From Zygnema cylindricum (lineage: Eukaryota; Streptophyta; Zygnematophyceae; Zygnematales; Zygnemataceae): a stretch of DNA of 16,713 nt. The stretch is taken from NCBI GenBank assembly GCA_037447655.1, contig JBBHKE010003285.1, forward strand, positions 1-16,713. Direction: 5' to 3'. The notes under the pieces are model-generated. The model worked only from the letters and a program-made list of their open reading frames with translations, ran no database searches and was not told the origin of the DNA. The translations under genes were made by a program, and so were the position numbers. Shown piece after piece: positions 8,570 to 16,713 of the stretch. How positions within the stretch are numbered: position 1 is the first letter of the stretch; each line of letters begins with the position of its first letter.

Positions 8570-10173
8570 GGACGGTCCCGATTCGTTTGACGGAATTCGT
8601 AAGATTTGTTAATATTTAACAATGTTTGTCCTGTGTATTAATTATTAATGTAGATCTCAGGTACACTCACATTAATAGAGGTAGTTGATTGATTACGTAC
8701 GGCTGGTATGCCTCCGTACAGTTAGTAGTAAGCTGTAGTTTATATTAGTAGGACTTGGTCATTTCTAGACTTAGGAACTTTTTGGACAAAAACTGTTTTT
8801 GCTCCTTTTTGGGAATTTCATCTGAGAATTGCTCTCAGTTATATTGGCAAAATTATCTGAAACTTTGCATGTGTGTTCTTCCTTGTGTTGGAAATATTGT
8901 GGAAATTTTGCAGACCTATTGTGTGTCTGATTTGCTTGGGGATTCATTGTGAAGTTGGTCAGATTTATCAAAGTTTTGGCAGGATGTATTTCTGTGTTGT
9001 GATAATTCTGTTTGGTATTGTTATATGGAAATTGGCGGTGATACTTAGTGTCCTAGGAAATATTTGGTTGAGTAGTTTCAGCTAAGTTTGGTTATTCTAT
9101 AGAATTATGAGTGGAATCAACATAGGTTGTTTTGGGGTAGTCTGTGGTGCTTCCGAGGGTACATTCATGGCTGGAAATGGCTATGAACAACATGATGCAC
9201 GCAAAATCTATGGCGGTTGTACACGTCTACAATACACGAGACCATTTTTGATGATCCGAAAACTAACGAGTGATGTATACGTCTACAATGACAAATGGTG
9301 TCACAACTCCCGCGACATCATGTGACATCGTAATATTGCTCGTGACATTGTAGACATCAAACCTCTATCGCTGTTCAACACAATCCTGCCCTATTACCAA
9401 AGTTCTAACTCCTATCCCAAAGCATTATGCACAAAACCACGCAATTCCATTCCTCACAATTTATTTTGTTTCCACACCTGCCACAAAAAGTTTCTCTGAT
9501 GCGCAAAAACTGTTAGAAAACCTTTTCATTGAGACATTTTTTTCGAATGTTTCACCGCAATTTATTAAAAAATAACCAATTTCAAGATCTTTACATTGTT
9601 TGAGGTTTGTGTAAGTGGCACGACCAGCTATATCTAGCACACTTCGATCGCAAAAGGTGCCATTACCATTTTACGAATACCTTGACAGGAAAATAAGTTC
9701 AAAGTGACACAACCAAATTACATATGGTGTGAACTATATTAAATACCAATTAGGGGGGAATTGAAACATCAAACTGAAATTTGGCAAACATTGAAGCCGA
9801 CCATCTTTGTCTTTTACACCAAATAGTGAGGTAGAAAAAAATCAAAATCGATCTAAAGATAAACAAAAAAAATGGATTGGTAAAATTGAATTAAATATCC
9901 AGGACCTGGAATTGAAGTTGATGTTGTAATTGAAATGTCACTTGAACATTGAAAAATGTAACAATCGGATAATATTTGTAAAAACAAAAAACATACTAAA
10001 GTTATTCATATAATTTGGAAAACAACCTTCAAAATGCATTTTGAAATTACAGTTAAATTTTATTTCACTTATGAAAGTGAGGATGCAACTAAATATCCAA
10101 AGGTAAAATTGGTGATTTGAAAAACAAATGGGGACTAAAAATAAATATTGAAGGGTGGGTATTGTTTTCCAAG
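8570..10173. other. Left internal region of the Harbinger element, unassigned
   Basis: 8755-9085 is T/G-rich and carries two overlapping plus-strand frames (65 and 70 codons, Leu/Cys/Ile-rich). 9107-9325 has a 72-codon plus-strand frame with no recognisable domain, in which CGTCTACAAT appears twice (9222, 9279). The rest is AT-rich. A Harbinger accessory Myb-like gene would be expected somewhere in the element, but I see no Trp-spaced SANT pattern. Confidence 0.3.
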
Positions 10174-11647
10174 ATGACACCAAAAAAAAAAAAAAATATA
10201 TGTGTCATTGATGATTCAAAATGTAACAATTGCATTGATGACAACTTCCAAATGATTTTGAGAACCATGTTGCCTCCGTTATTTTACAACCATCACGGCC
10301 ACCTATTGGTCCAAACCGCTATTGCTAAGGTTATGCCTCGAATTTTAGCAAACTGCATCCATCAAAATACCAATTTCCGAGGTGATCCAAATTAAGACTA
10401 CTACATTAGACCAAGAAGTATACATTAGGTGGACGAAGAATTACCACGCTACAGCCAAAAACAATTTCGACAATTATTGCGACTAAAAAATGACACGGTC
10501 CAATTTCTGGTAAGCAAAATAAAAGATGAGTTGGAAATTAAACCCCCTCCAGGACTTCGTAATATTTCGAATAGAGAATTAAGCGCGGAGAAACAAGTTC
10601 TAATAGCATTGATGCGTATGGGACATCAAGGCGGAATCACACGTACTTCTGTGGAATTTGGTGTTGGTTGCTCAAGTGCGGCGAGGATATCTCTTAAAGT
10701 CATAGAGGCGATTGTCAAAAGGCTTTGGCATTTGATTAGGTGGCCCATAGAAAAAGAAATTTACGACACCAAATTTTTTTCAAGGAAGAAAAAGGGTATC
10801 CGAATTGTGTAGGGGCTATAAATTGTATACATATAGAGATTACACTCGGAGATGGAATGTCACCAATTCCACTGTAGTTCAAGCGGTCGTGGACCATAGA
10901 ATGAGATTTATTAACCTTAGTTTAGGCTCTCCTGGGTCAATGCATGACTCCAAAAGTTTTAGGAGGTCCGAGTTGGGGCAAGACTTTCAAAGATGTATGG
11001 AAGCAAGTGGAGATTTTTTCCAATAGAAAAATAAAAATGTGCAACCTTACCTCGTAGGAGATGTCGGCTATGCCCTCTATCCGAACTTAATTTTTCCGTA
11101 CCCTGGTTTGAAACTCAATGTGTCTCAAGCAAAATTCAACTTCCAACATTCGTCTTTGAGGATGGTGGTAGAAAGAGCGTTTGGAAAAGTCAAACGACAG
11201 CGGTGGTTTCTTCTCAAATTATACAATCCAAAACTAGAATCTATGACTACGTTTATTGTTGCAGCATGTGTTCTTCACAACATCTCTATTGCGAGGAACA
11301 AAACTGATATTAATTAGGAGAAAAATTTGAAACAAGAGCAAACAAAAAATGCTAGCGGCGTTTGAGAAAGCTTCACACGCATGTTCGAAGCTCAAGAACG
11401 ACGACCACAACAAGGTGGGGATGTCAAAAGACGGTTGAGTGGTTCACAAATGAACAAAATCCAAGGGTCTCAAACACGGGACATTTTATATGATTATGTA
11501 ATGAGGGGAAAGGCAGGTGAGGATGACAATACAAGCGATTACGTTTCAGATGCGGAAAGAGTGGACGACATAGATATTTTTTTTGACGAAGTTGAAGAAA
11601 GCAAACAATCTCACGACGATGAAAGTGATAATGACAGTATAGATTAA
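10174..11647 (+). pseudogene. PIF/Harbinger DDE transposase (DDE_Tnp_4 family), decayed
   Basis: This enzyme would cut and paste the surrounding element. Frame 1 runs from ATG 10174 through TAA 10393 and TAG 10426. It then reads RPRSIH (stop) VDEELPRYSQ, a usual Harbinger N-terminal region, and an HTH-like segment at about 10585-10722 (GITRTSVEFGVGCSSAARIS). A frame change near 10790 leads to GYPNCVGAINCIHI at 10794-10835. There the first catalytic Asp is Asn (AAT, 10821-10823). A second frame change follows, with a few residues missing. Frame 2 then gives QAVVDHRMRFINLSLGSPG, SMHDSKSF, a TAG at 11024, YLVGDVGY (second catalytic Asp, 11060-11062) and VVERAFGKVKRQ (catalytic Glu, 11171-11173). 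The Asp-Glu spacing is 36 residues. TAG 11315 and a later TGA precede an acidic C-terminus with SQTRDILYDYVM, as in family members. It is clearly nonfunctional. Confidence 0.85.
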
Positions 11648-11935
11648 ATGGACATCGATGACTGATTGAGTTCTCATTATTTTAGGTAATGTAAAAGTAG
11701 ATGTTTTTCACTTTATAGTGTAAGTTCCAAATGTTGACAATCCTCCAAAGGGTTTAGCATAGGAGTTCAAAATACAACGTCTTAATGAAATTCATGTTTA
11801 AAGATTCCATTTCAAAATTCGCCATGTTTGTTTCACCATTACGAAATCTGTTTTTAATCAACGTGTTGTTTTTCGTTGGTTTTACATTTTTTGTTTTTTC
11901 CAAAAACTTTTCCACTCCTTAAATGTGTCATTATA

Positions 11936-12055
11936 GTCTCTCTCGTCTCTCTCGTCTCTCTCGCTCTCACACTCTCTCTCTCACTCTCTCTCCCTCTCCA
12001 TTTCCCTCTCCCTCTCCCTCCCTCTCTCTCTCTCACTCTCTCTCTCTCTCCCTCA
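11936..12055. repeat. CT-rich microsatellite
   Basis: Almost pure pyrimidine, mostly CTCTCT with CTCTCTCGT units at the start. The frames of 90-128 codons that cross it and the poly-A tract are low-complexity artefacts. Confidence 0.9.
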
Positions 12056-12057
12056 AA

Positions 12058-12106
12058 GGCAAAAAACACGAAGAGGAAAATAATCAACGGAAAAAAAAAA
12101 AAAAAC

Positions 12107-12161
<55 letters not shown>

Positions 12162-12765
12162 CAAAAAAAAAAAAAAAAACCAAAAACAACGCTAACAGTA
12201 GAAGGTAAAAAATATGGAAAAGGGAAAAGTAAAAAGACACAAAATGTTAATAACGACATTTACAGCTCATAAGTATAGGTTTTAGGGTGGAATTGCCCAG
12301 TTTAGAGAGTAGCTTTACAAAAAATGATAAAAAAATAATAATAATAATAAATAAACACAAATTAAAGAAAATTAACAAGATTTTGCGAGAGAAATGGAGA
12401 AAACAAATAGGGGATTCAAGGCAAAAAACAAGAGGAGTAAAATAATCAATGGAAAAAAAGAAAAAAAAACACCTACAAATACAGTAACAAAATAGGTAAA
12501 AAATAAGAAAAAAGGAAAAGAAAAATGATACAAAATGTAGATAACGACATTTACAACTCATAAGTTTAGAATTTAGGGTGAAATTGCCCAATTTAAAGAG
12601 TAACTTCACGAAAAAACGGTGAAACGAGAAATAAAAAGAGATTTATTAAACATTTAAAAAAGATAAATATAAGATTTTGCAGAAGAAAGGACGGCAAAAA
12701 AAATGAACAGGAAATCAATGAATGACAAATACTAAAAAATTAAAAAAGAACAGAAAAAAACATAG
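12058..12765. repeat. Long A-rich tandem repeat, units of 362 and 273 bp
   Basis: Units start at 12058, 12420 and 12693 with GGCAAAAAA. The first two share AATAATCAA(C/T)GG, GTAAAAAATA, ACAAAATGT, TAACGACATTTACA, CTCATAAGT, TTTAGGGTG and ATTGCCCA in the same order. The difference in length comes mainly from the poly-A run and an AAT run near 12337-12355. The third copy is partial and diverged. The 120-codon minus-strand frame here is low complexity. Confidence 0.75.
12091..12179. repeat. Interrupted poly-A tract
   Basis: About 89 bases of nearly pure A with a few C or G. It sits inside a tandem-repeat unit that recurs downstream with a shorter A-run, so it is an expanded A-run and not an mRNA tail. 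Confidence 0.9.
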
Positions 12766-13483
12766 CAGGCGAGAAAAATAAATAAAGAATTAAAAAGAAA
12801 TTAAGACAAAAAATATAAATAACGATTAAATACCTTTTTTGTCGATAAAAAACAGCTCTCGTTATATTATCTCCTCGCAAGCGCTTGTCATCCTATTAGG
12901 GATGCACATCTCATATGTCAAGGGCTGGTAAGGTTTTGCGCGTTGTATCGTCTACGCGAACTCCGTATACTGATTGTGAGAGAACGTGAGATATAGAGTG
13001 TGAGGTTCGGTGAAAGTGGTAGTGGGAGAGAGCGTGCGGTAGAGGGAGAAAACCTACTCGCTAGATTTCACTTTGGGCGAAATAACATTGGTTGCGAAAG
13101 ACCCTTTGGAATAAAAAAAATTGGCGCACAGGTCACAACGCGACAATTTTTTTTTGTTTTGGTTTGCCCAAACCTTTTCCCACTCGTGTGGCGCGTGTGT
13201 GGGTCATTTTCATTCGCTGTTTGGGCGGTACTTTAACTTAAAATACCCCCTCGAGGTGATTTTGGATGAAGTTTTTTTTTGGGTTGGATTCTCTTGACCG
13301 GGGGTCGAAAAGGGGAAAACGCCAAAATGAGTTCACATGACGACAAACACGCAGTACATTCAAAGTATGAATAGACGTTCACTGTACTTTGGTAAAAATG
13401 GCTTTCTTGTACGGTTAGTGTTTGTGAAAGTTCCCTGGATTTTAGGGCAAAAAGACAGGGAAAAGTAGATACTTTAAAACATC
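12766..13483. other. Right internal region of the Harbinger element, unassigned
   Basis: An A-rich start is followed by mixed sequence with GT/CG-rich words (13000-13260). Frames of 78 codons (13000-13236, plus) and 85 codons (13233-13490, minus) carry no recognisable domain, and the latter runs into the terminal inverted repeat. Confidence 0.35.
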
Positions 13484-13494
13484 GGGACACCCCC
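13484..13494 (-). repeat. Right terminal inverted repeat of the Harbinger element
   Basis: GGGACACCCCC immediately before TTA (13495-13497), the exact reverse complement of 7959-7969. Confidence 0.65.
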
Positions 13495-13752
13495 TTAATG
13501 ATTCGTACTTAAAATTTGCGACCAGATTTTGATTTTGAAAATGGAAATTATAATTTTAAAGCTCCGCAAACTTTGAAGGTCGCGGCAAACTTTGAATGCA
13601 GGTGGATGTCAAACGGAGCGTGCGAAGATATTTTTGGCTCACCCGTTGGACGCACATGACCTGTAGGACGTGTAGGCCTGTGATCGCTTGTTCAATGTGG
13701 ATATTTTTTTGTTTTTTCACGTGTACTAATGGTAGACGACGAGTATCGTGCA

Positions 13753-13772
13753 ACTCTCCTCGCGAGGAGAGT
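13753..13772. repeat. 20-bp perfect palindrome
   Basis: ACTCTCCTCGCGAGGAGAGT equals its own reverse complement. It shares the central CCTCGCGAGG with the 42-bp palindrome at 3123-3164. Confidence 0.9.
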
Positions 13773-13915
13773 ATCTTTACACTAGACGATGTGCGCTATT
13801 GCTTCGGGGATCTCAAAAAGTGATATACCGAACGGTCAAGAATTACGTCTACATCATTGGAGCCTTTCGACAGCTTTCTAGTAACGATGTTTCATGTGAC
13901 AAAAAAATAAATAAG

Positions 13916-13950
13916 GTACGACTTTGTACGGATCTGTACGAAAACGTACG
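13916..13950. repeat. Phased GTACG array 3, exact 10-bp spacing
   Basis: GTACG starts at 13916, 13926, 13936 and 13946. The surrounding bases (TTTGTAC, ATCTGTAC, AAAACGTAC) align with array 1 (TTTGTAC, ATCTGTAC, AAAATGTAC), so this may be a diverged relative of the foldback arm. Confidence 0.65.
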
Positions 13951-14034
13951 GCGTTCAATAACGAACCCCACTTTTCGTGTAATGGAATTCTACCATTATT
14001 CGGGTATGGATACAATCTAATACGCATCTGAACC

Positions 14035-14190
14035 TTGCAATTTCCAGCCCCCAGAGGGCTTGTAAGTGCGGTGAGAGGAGGCGCCGCACGCGTCCACGTC
14101 GCCCCCCTTTCATTTCGTTTTGCGACGCGCCGCGCCGCGCGGCTTTTTTCGCAATCGCCCGTCTGTAAAAGTGACGGCCGACAAAACACG
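14035..14190. other. CpG-dense GC-rich block
   Basis: GC and CpG content jump here, with words such as GGCGCCGCACGCGTCC and GCGACGCGCCGCGCC, against an AT-rich background. It stops just before the assembly gap. It could be a promoter-type CpG island or GC-rich repeat DNA. No TATA box or start codon context supports a choice. Confidence 0.4.
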
Positions 14191-14203
14191 AAACATTTTA
14201 CTT

Positions 14204-14213
14204 NNNNNNNNNN
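14204..14213. other. Assembly gap (10 N)
   Basis: Ten ambiguous bases. A frame bridging the gap (14035-14232) is not meaningful. Confidence 0.99.
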
Positions 14214-15095
14214 CGAAACTTATGAATTATAAAATCCTGCCAAAGGTTGGTAATGTTACATTTGATTAATGAGTTCATGAACATTGCGACTTAACTTGGT
14301 TTCGATTCTTTTTATGATGGTTTTCTTCGACTCCTTTTTTTATTTTATTTTAGGACAAGAGTTGTTGAAGGCTACATACTGTTAGAACGGAGACCAAGAA
14401 GGATTAATACAGCAGTCCTCACGATCTGGCGTTTTCAAAACTCGTGTAGTATGACTATTATTTGGAACGGACAACAAGTGTGTTATTTAAAAGCAGAGAG
14501 GTCATGGTTAATCAAAATTTTTGCGGTCTAGCACTCCTGACGACATAATTAAAATGAACCAGAGGCAAGATTGTCATACATCGGAAGTTGTTGAGAACAG
14601 GATTTTATTTTATTTTTTTCCTCAGCTTCTTTTGGTAGTATTTTTCTTAGCTTTGGTTCAATTCAGCGTTACAAGTACTTGAGTAATTAGTTTACATTGT
14701 AATGGTTGGAAACCGTCCTAAAATATTAAGTATTCAAAGCTCTGTCAATTTCAATGGGATCGTTAAAGTATACTATTTATGGCAAAAAATGAGAAAGTAT
14801 TTCCTGCTTAGTAGGACTTCAATTGATTCTGGTAAGGTTGCATTTAGCCTTCCTCTGTTGCCTGTGGAAAGTATCTCATCAAATCATTGACATAAAAACA
14901 GATGCAAACCGATACAAATTTTATGTTTGAAATGTTTTATATCGGATTCAGTACAATAGCTGTCGTATAAATTCCTTTTCCAGGTGTTCTGCTCGTAGTT
15001 TTGGTACTGGCGAGGGAGGAACAGAAATTTGTGTGAATAATAGGCATGCAGATCATGAGTTTAATCTGCTCCAAGTTCAATGGTGAAATATCAGA
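14214..15095 (+). other. Unassigned stretch with splice-acceptor-like sites
   Basis: Polypyrimidine-AG sites occur at 14353 (TTTTATTTTAG) and 14983 (CCTTTTCCAG), and a donor-like GTAAGG at 14832. An open stretch without an ATG start runs 14355-14528 (58 codons), and a 62-codon frame lies at 14702-14890. None shows a recognisable domain, so exons of an unknown gene remain only a possibility. Confidence 0.25.
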
Positions 15096-15566
15096 ATGTC
15101 GGCATCTTTATTTTTTTTCCTCGTTAGGCTACATAGGTTCGCATCTTTGGAGCGTTTTGCATGTCGAAAGATCAGCAGTCGATGTGTGAGGAACAATGAG
15201 CATCGGCTATTCCTTGACGAGGCAGCAATGCGATGTGCCGTTGTTTACGATACGATGTGCAATGCGATACGATGCGATACATTGTCAAAATGCGAGGTAG
15301 ATTTATGCCAGGAAAACTTTCCCGTTCCGGGTGGCATTAGGATGTCAAACAAGGATGAGTTTTACATTCATGTATTAGTTGCATCTAAAGAGCAAGAGAG
15401 GGTCTACAGAAACGCCGCAGAGCACGAGATGGGGAATCCTAGTTGTGACATCATTTACCACGTCAGGGACTCCACATCGGCCATCAGCTGCATTGGACCA
15501 ATGAGCATTATCCGTCGGCTCGATGCGACGCGACGCATAGTTCAGAACTCCGATAGCATTGTATAG
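15096..15566 (+). CDS. Orphan ORF, 156 codons, hypothetical
   Basis: This is the longest uninterrupted frame in the window, from ATG 15096 to TAG 15566. I do not recognise the product. The start MSASLFFFLVRL is hydrophobic but too short and Arg-flanked for a convincing signal peptide. The same bases form a polypyrimidine tract ending in TAG (15127), so they may be a splice acceptor. Residues about 50-68 are encoded by a short GCGATACGAT-type repeat (15248-15282). The frame has more GC than its flanks. Chance is quite likely at this length. Confidence 0.2.
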   Translation: MSASLFFFLVRLHRFASLERFACRKISSRCVRNNEHRLFLDEAAMRCAVVYDTMCNAIRCDTLSKCEVDLCQENFPVPGGIRMSNKDEFYIHVLVASKEQERVYRNAAEHEMGNPSCDIIYHVRDSTSAISCIGPMSIIRRLDATRRIVQNSDSIV

Positions 15567-15591
15567 TGTTGTGCATTGGTAAATCTCCTAC

Positions 15592-15680
15592 CGCGATAAT
15601 TCCGATTACCTCTTTGTCGCTTCATCAAAGGGCACGATATATCACTCCGGGACCAACTAATTTGTTATTGTCGATATTTT
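15592..15680 (+). repeat. Dispersed repeat, copy 2
   Basis: It aligns with 816-908 in the same orientation (CGCGATAATTCCGAT, GATATA, CCGGGACCAAC, GATATTTT). It ends right beside the G-quadruplex motif. Confidence 0.5.
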
Positions 15681-15685
15681 GGTGC

Positions 15686-15711
15686 GGGGGCTGGGGCGGG
15701 TGGGCGGGGGG
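15686..15711 (+). other. G-quadruplex motif
   Basis: Five G-runs (5, 4, 3, 3 and 6 G) are separated by 1-2 bases (CT, C, T, C), followed by another GGGGG at 15722-15726. This fits the usual rule of at least four G3 tracts with short loops. It is an abrupt change from AT-rich DNA. Confidence 0.85.
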
Positions 15712-16713
15712 TGTTTTGGCTGGGGGTTATCACAATTTGGTATATACTTTGTAGAAAAAAAGTACAGAACTGCAGTACAGACTCAGTACACAGTTATCGC
15801 GCTAATTTTTATCGGCATATCGGACCAATATATATGGTAAAAACCGCAATAATTTCCTTACCCTATAAAAACGATAAATTGATCATTGGTAGGTCAAAAT
15901 AAGATACATGTCAATTATTATTATTACAAGTCACCTTTTTGTATTGTCGTTGCTTTTGCCTTGCTTATCCTTTTTGTTTTATTCCCCCCACCTGTAGTTT
16001 AACAGTTTTAGCATTGCTTCCTCCTTTTGTTCCCATGGATTCAGATGGTTTACCATCGCGCTTTTTAATAAAGTCAGCTAAATTATTTAGTAAGAGGCTA
16101 CCGATGCACAACACTGGTATTGTAAATTAAAATTCAAATCTTTGTTTTGGTTCACAATAGTACAGTACAAAACGAGGTTTTTTATGATCAATATTAGAGG
16201 GAGATACAACTGCCCGCATGTGCGGATACCCATTTGCAGTGACGATACATCTGCGTGACTGGCGGTTATTTCCCGTTCCGACGGAAATCAATCATATCTA
16301 TGCTACAGTTCAGACACTCGGTGCAACAGGTGACCCTCAAACAGTTCGAACTATCAGACGGCATCACTAAAATATGATAACTAATCATCACCTTCGTACT
16401 TTCAAACGTTCGCACGTTTCCTTTTTTTGTTGTTCTAAAACTGTGAGATAGTACAATATCACTTAGACTGTACATTTCGGTTTATGGTCTACATCTACGT
16501 TTTATGTATGGAATGTCTGCAGTAATATATCGGCAGGTATGGCAATGTATGAACAGGCTCCAAATCTGTCGATGACTATGACACACTTTATCTTACATCA
16601 TTAAGGATGATGTTTCATCAATATAGTTGCTTGAGACTCCTGGCTTAATGTCATGTTTAAATACCATTCATTCATTTATTTATTATACCTTAAAAACCAT
16701 TTACTTGGCATGA
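15712..16713. other. Unassigned right end
   Basis: Frames of 62-69 codons (15711-15902 plus, 15939-16130 plus, 16266-16475 minus) have no recognisable domains. GTAC occurs at 15762, 15775 and 15786. A 7-bp hairpin (ACATCAT / ATGATGT) lies near 16595-16612. Otherwise I see nothing. Confidence 0.35.

Larger units (their letters stand above)
7956..13497 (+). mobile_element. PIF/Harbinger DNA transposon, inactive
   Basis: GGGGGTGTCCC at 7959-7969 and its exact reverse complement GGGACACCCCC at 13484-13494 form 11-bp terminal inverted repeats. TTA sits directly outside on each side (7956-7958, 13495-13497), the preferred Harbinger target duplication. The element body is 5,536 bp and contains a Harbinger-type DDE transposase on the plus strand. 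Similarity between the ends becomes weak after about 11 bp. The second Harbinger gene (Myb/SANT-like DNA-binding protein) was not recognised in any frame and may be lost or too decayed to see. Because TTA is the usual target, the matching TTAs alone do not prove that the two ends belong together. Confidence 0.6.
13498..14034. other. Unassigned flank to the right of the Harbinger element
   Basis: Frames of 65-103 codons overlap on both strands, with no recognisable domain. A palindrome (13753-13772) and a GTACG array (13916-13950) are listed separately. Confidence 0.35.

Noticed and set aside
8755-9085. Overlapping Leu/Cys/Ile-rich frames as a membrane protein
   Set aside because: The DNA is T/G-rich, both overlapping frames look equally hydrophobic, and no motif or start context favours either.
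10174-11647. Stop-codon reassignment (TAG read as an amino acid) to explain interrupted transposase and gag
   Set aside because: TAA and TGA also interrupt, both genes carry frame changes, and the transposase has lost a catalytic Asp. Ordinary decay explains all of it.
12091-12179. Poly-A as the tail of a processed pseudogene or LINE
   Set aside because: The unit containing it is repeated downstream with a short A-run, and the transposase lies in an element with inverted ends, so a retroposed origin is not needed.
11854-12259. Long frames on both strands (68-128 codons) with poly-Phe, poly-Lys or Ser/Leu repeats
   Set aside because: They are translations of CT and poly-A tracts, with no real protein character.
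14355-14528. Open stretch of 58 codons after a splice-acceptor-like site as an exon
   Set aside because: Length is not unusual for chance, no domain is recognisable, and no matching donor follows. It is kept only as a possibility in the notes for that stretch.

Overview
The window looks like repeat-rich intergenic DNA from a eukaryote. It is AT-rich but keeps many CpG dinucleotides. It contains poly-A tracts, CT microsatellites and relics of both DNA transposons and a retrotransposon. A run of ten N at 14204-14213 marks a scaffold gap. I see no intact gene of known function and no operon-like coding, so a bacterial origin is unlikely. I cannot name the lineage from the sequence.

Left third (1-3974): nested non-autonomous DNA transposons. 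Three members of one short inverted-repeat family (TA flanks, ends beginning CACCRC) lie at 1-122 (right end only), 1133-1637 and 3389-3974. The second has inserted into one arm of a larger foldback element (1087-2489). The arms of that element are about 280 bp, and a third, solo copy of the arm lies at about 352-578.

Middle-left (4035-5573, minus strand): the decayed gag region of a Ty1/copia-like retrotransposon. It has a DUF4219/UBN2-like capsid region, a broken CCHC zinc knuckle and a Lys/Glu-rich tail. A short stretch resembling copia reverse transcriptase follows in the same frame. Further right are a phased GTAC array (6025-6072), several hairpins, a tRNA-like Pol III unit (about 7389-7519) and a 73-98 bp tandem repeat.

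Middle-right (7956-13497): a probable full-length but dead PIF/Harbinger transposon of about 5.5 kb. Perfect 11-bp terminal inverted repeats (GGGGGTGTCCC) are flanked on both sides by TTA. Between them lies a plus-strand DDE transposase pseudogene (10174-11647) with stops, frameshifts and an Asp-to-Asn change in the first catalytic motif. CT, poly-A and 273-362 bp A-rich tandem repeats fill the 3' part.

Right end (13498-16713): mostly unassigned. It holds a 20-bp palindrome, a GTACG array with exact 10-bp spacing, a CpG-dense block just before the gap, one 156-codon orphan ORF, a copy of a dispersed repeat also found at 816-908, and a strong G-quadruplex motif. The genes do not work together as a pathway. 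The window records successive mobile-element insertions and their decay.
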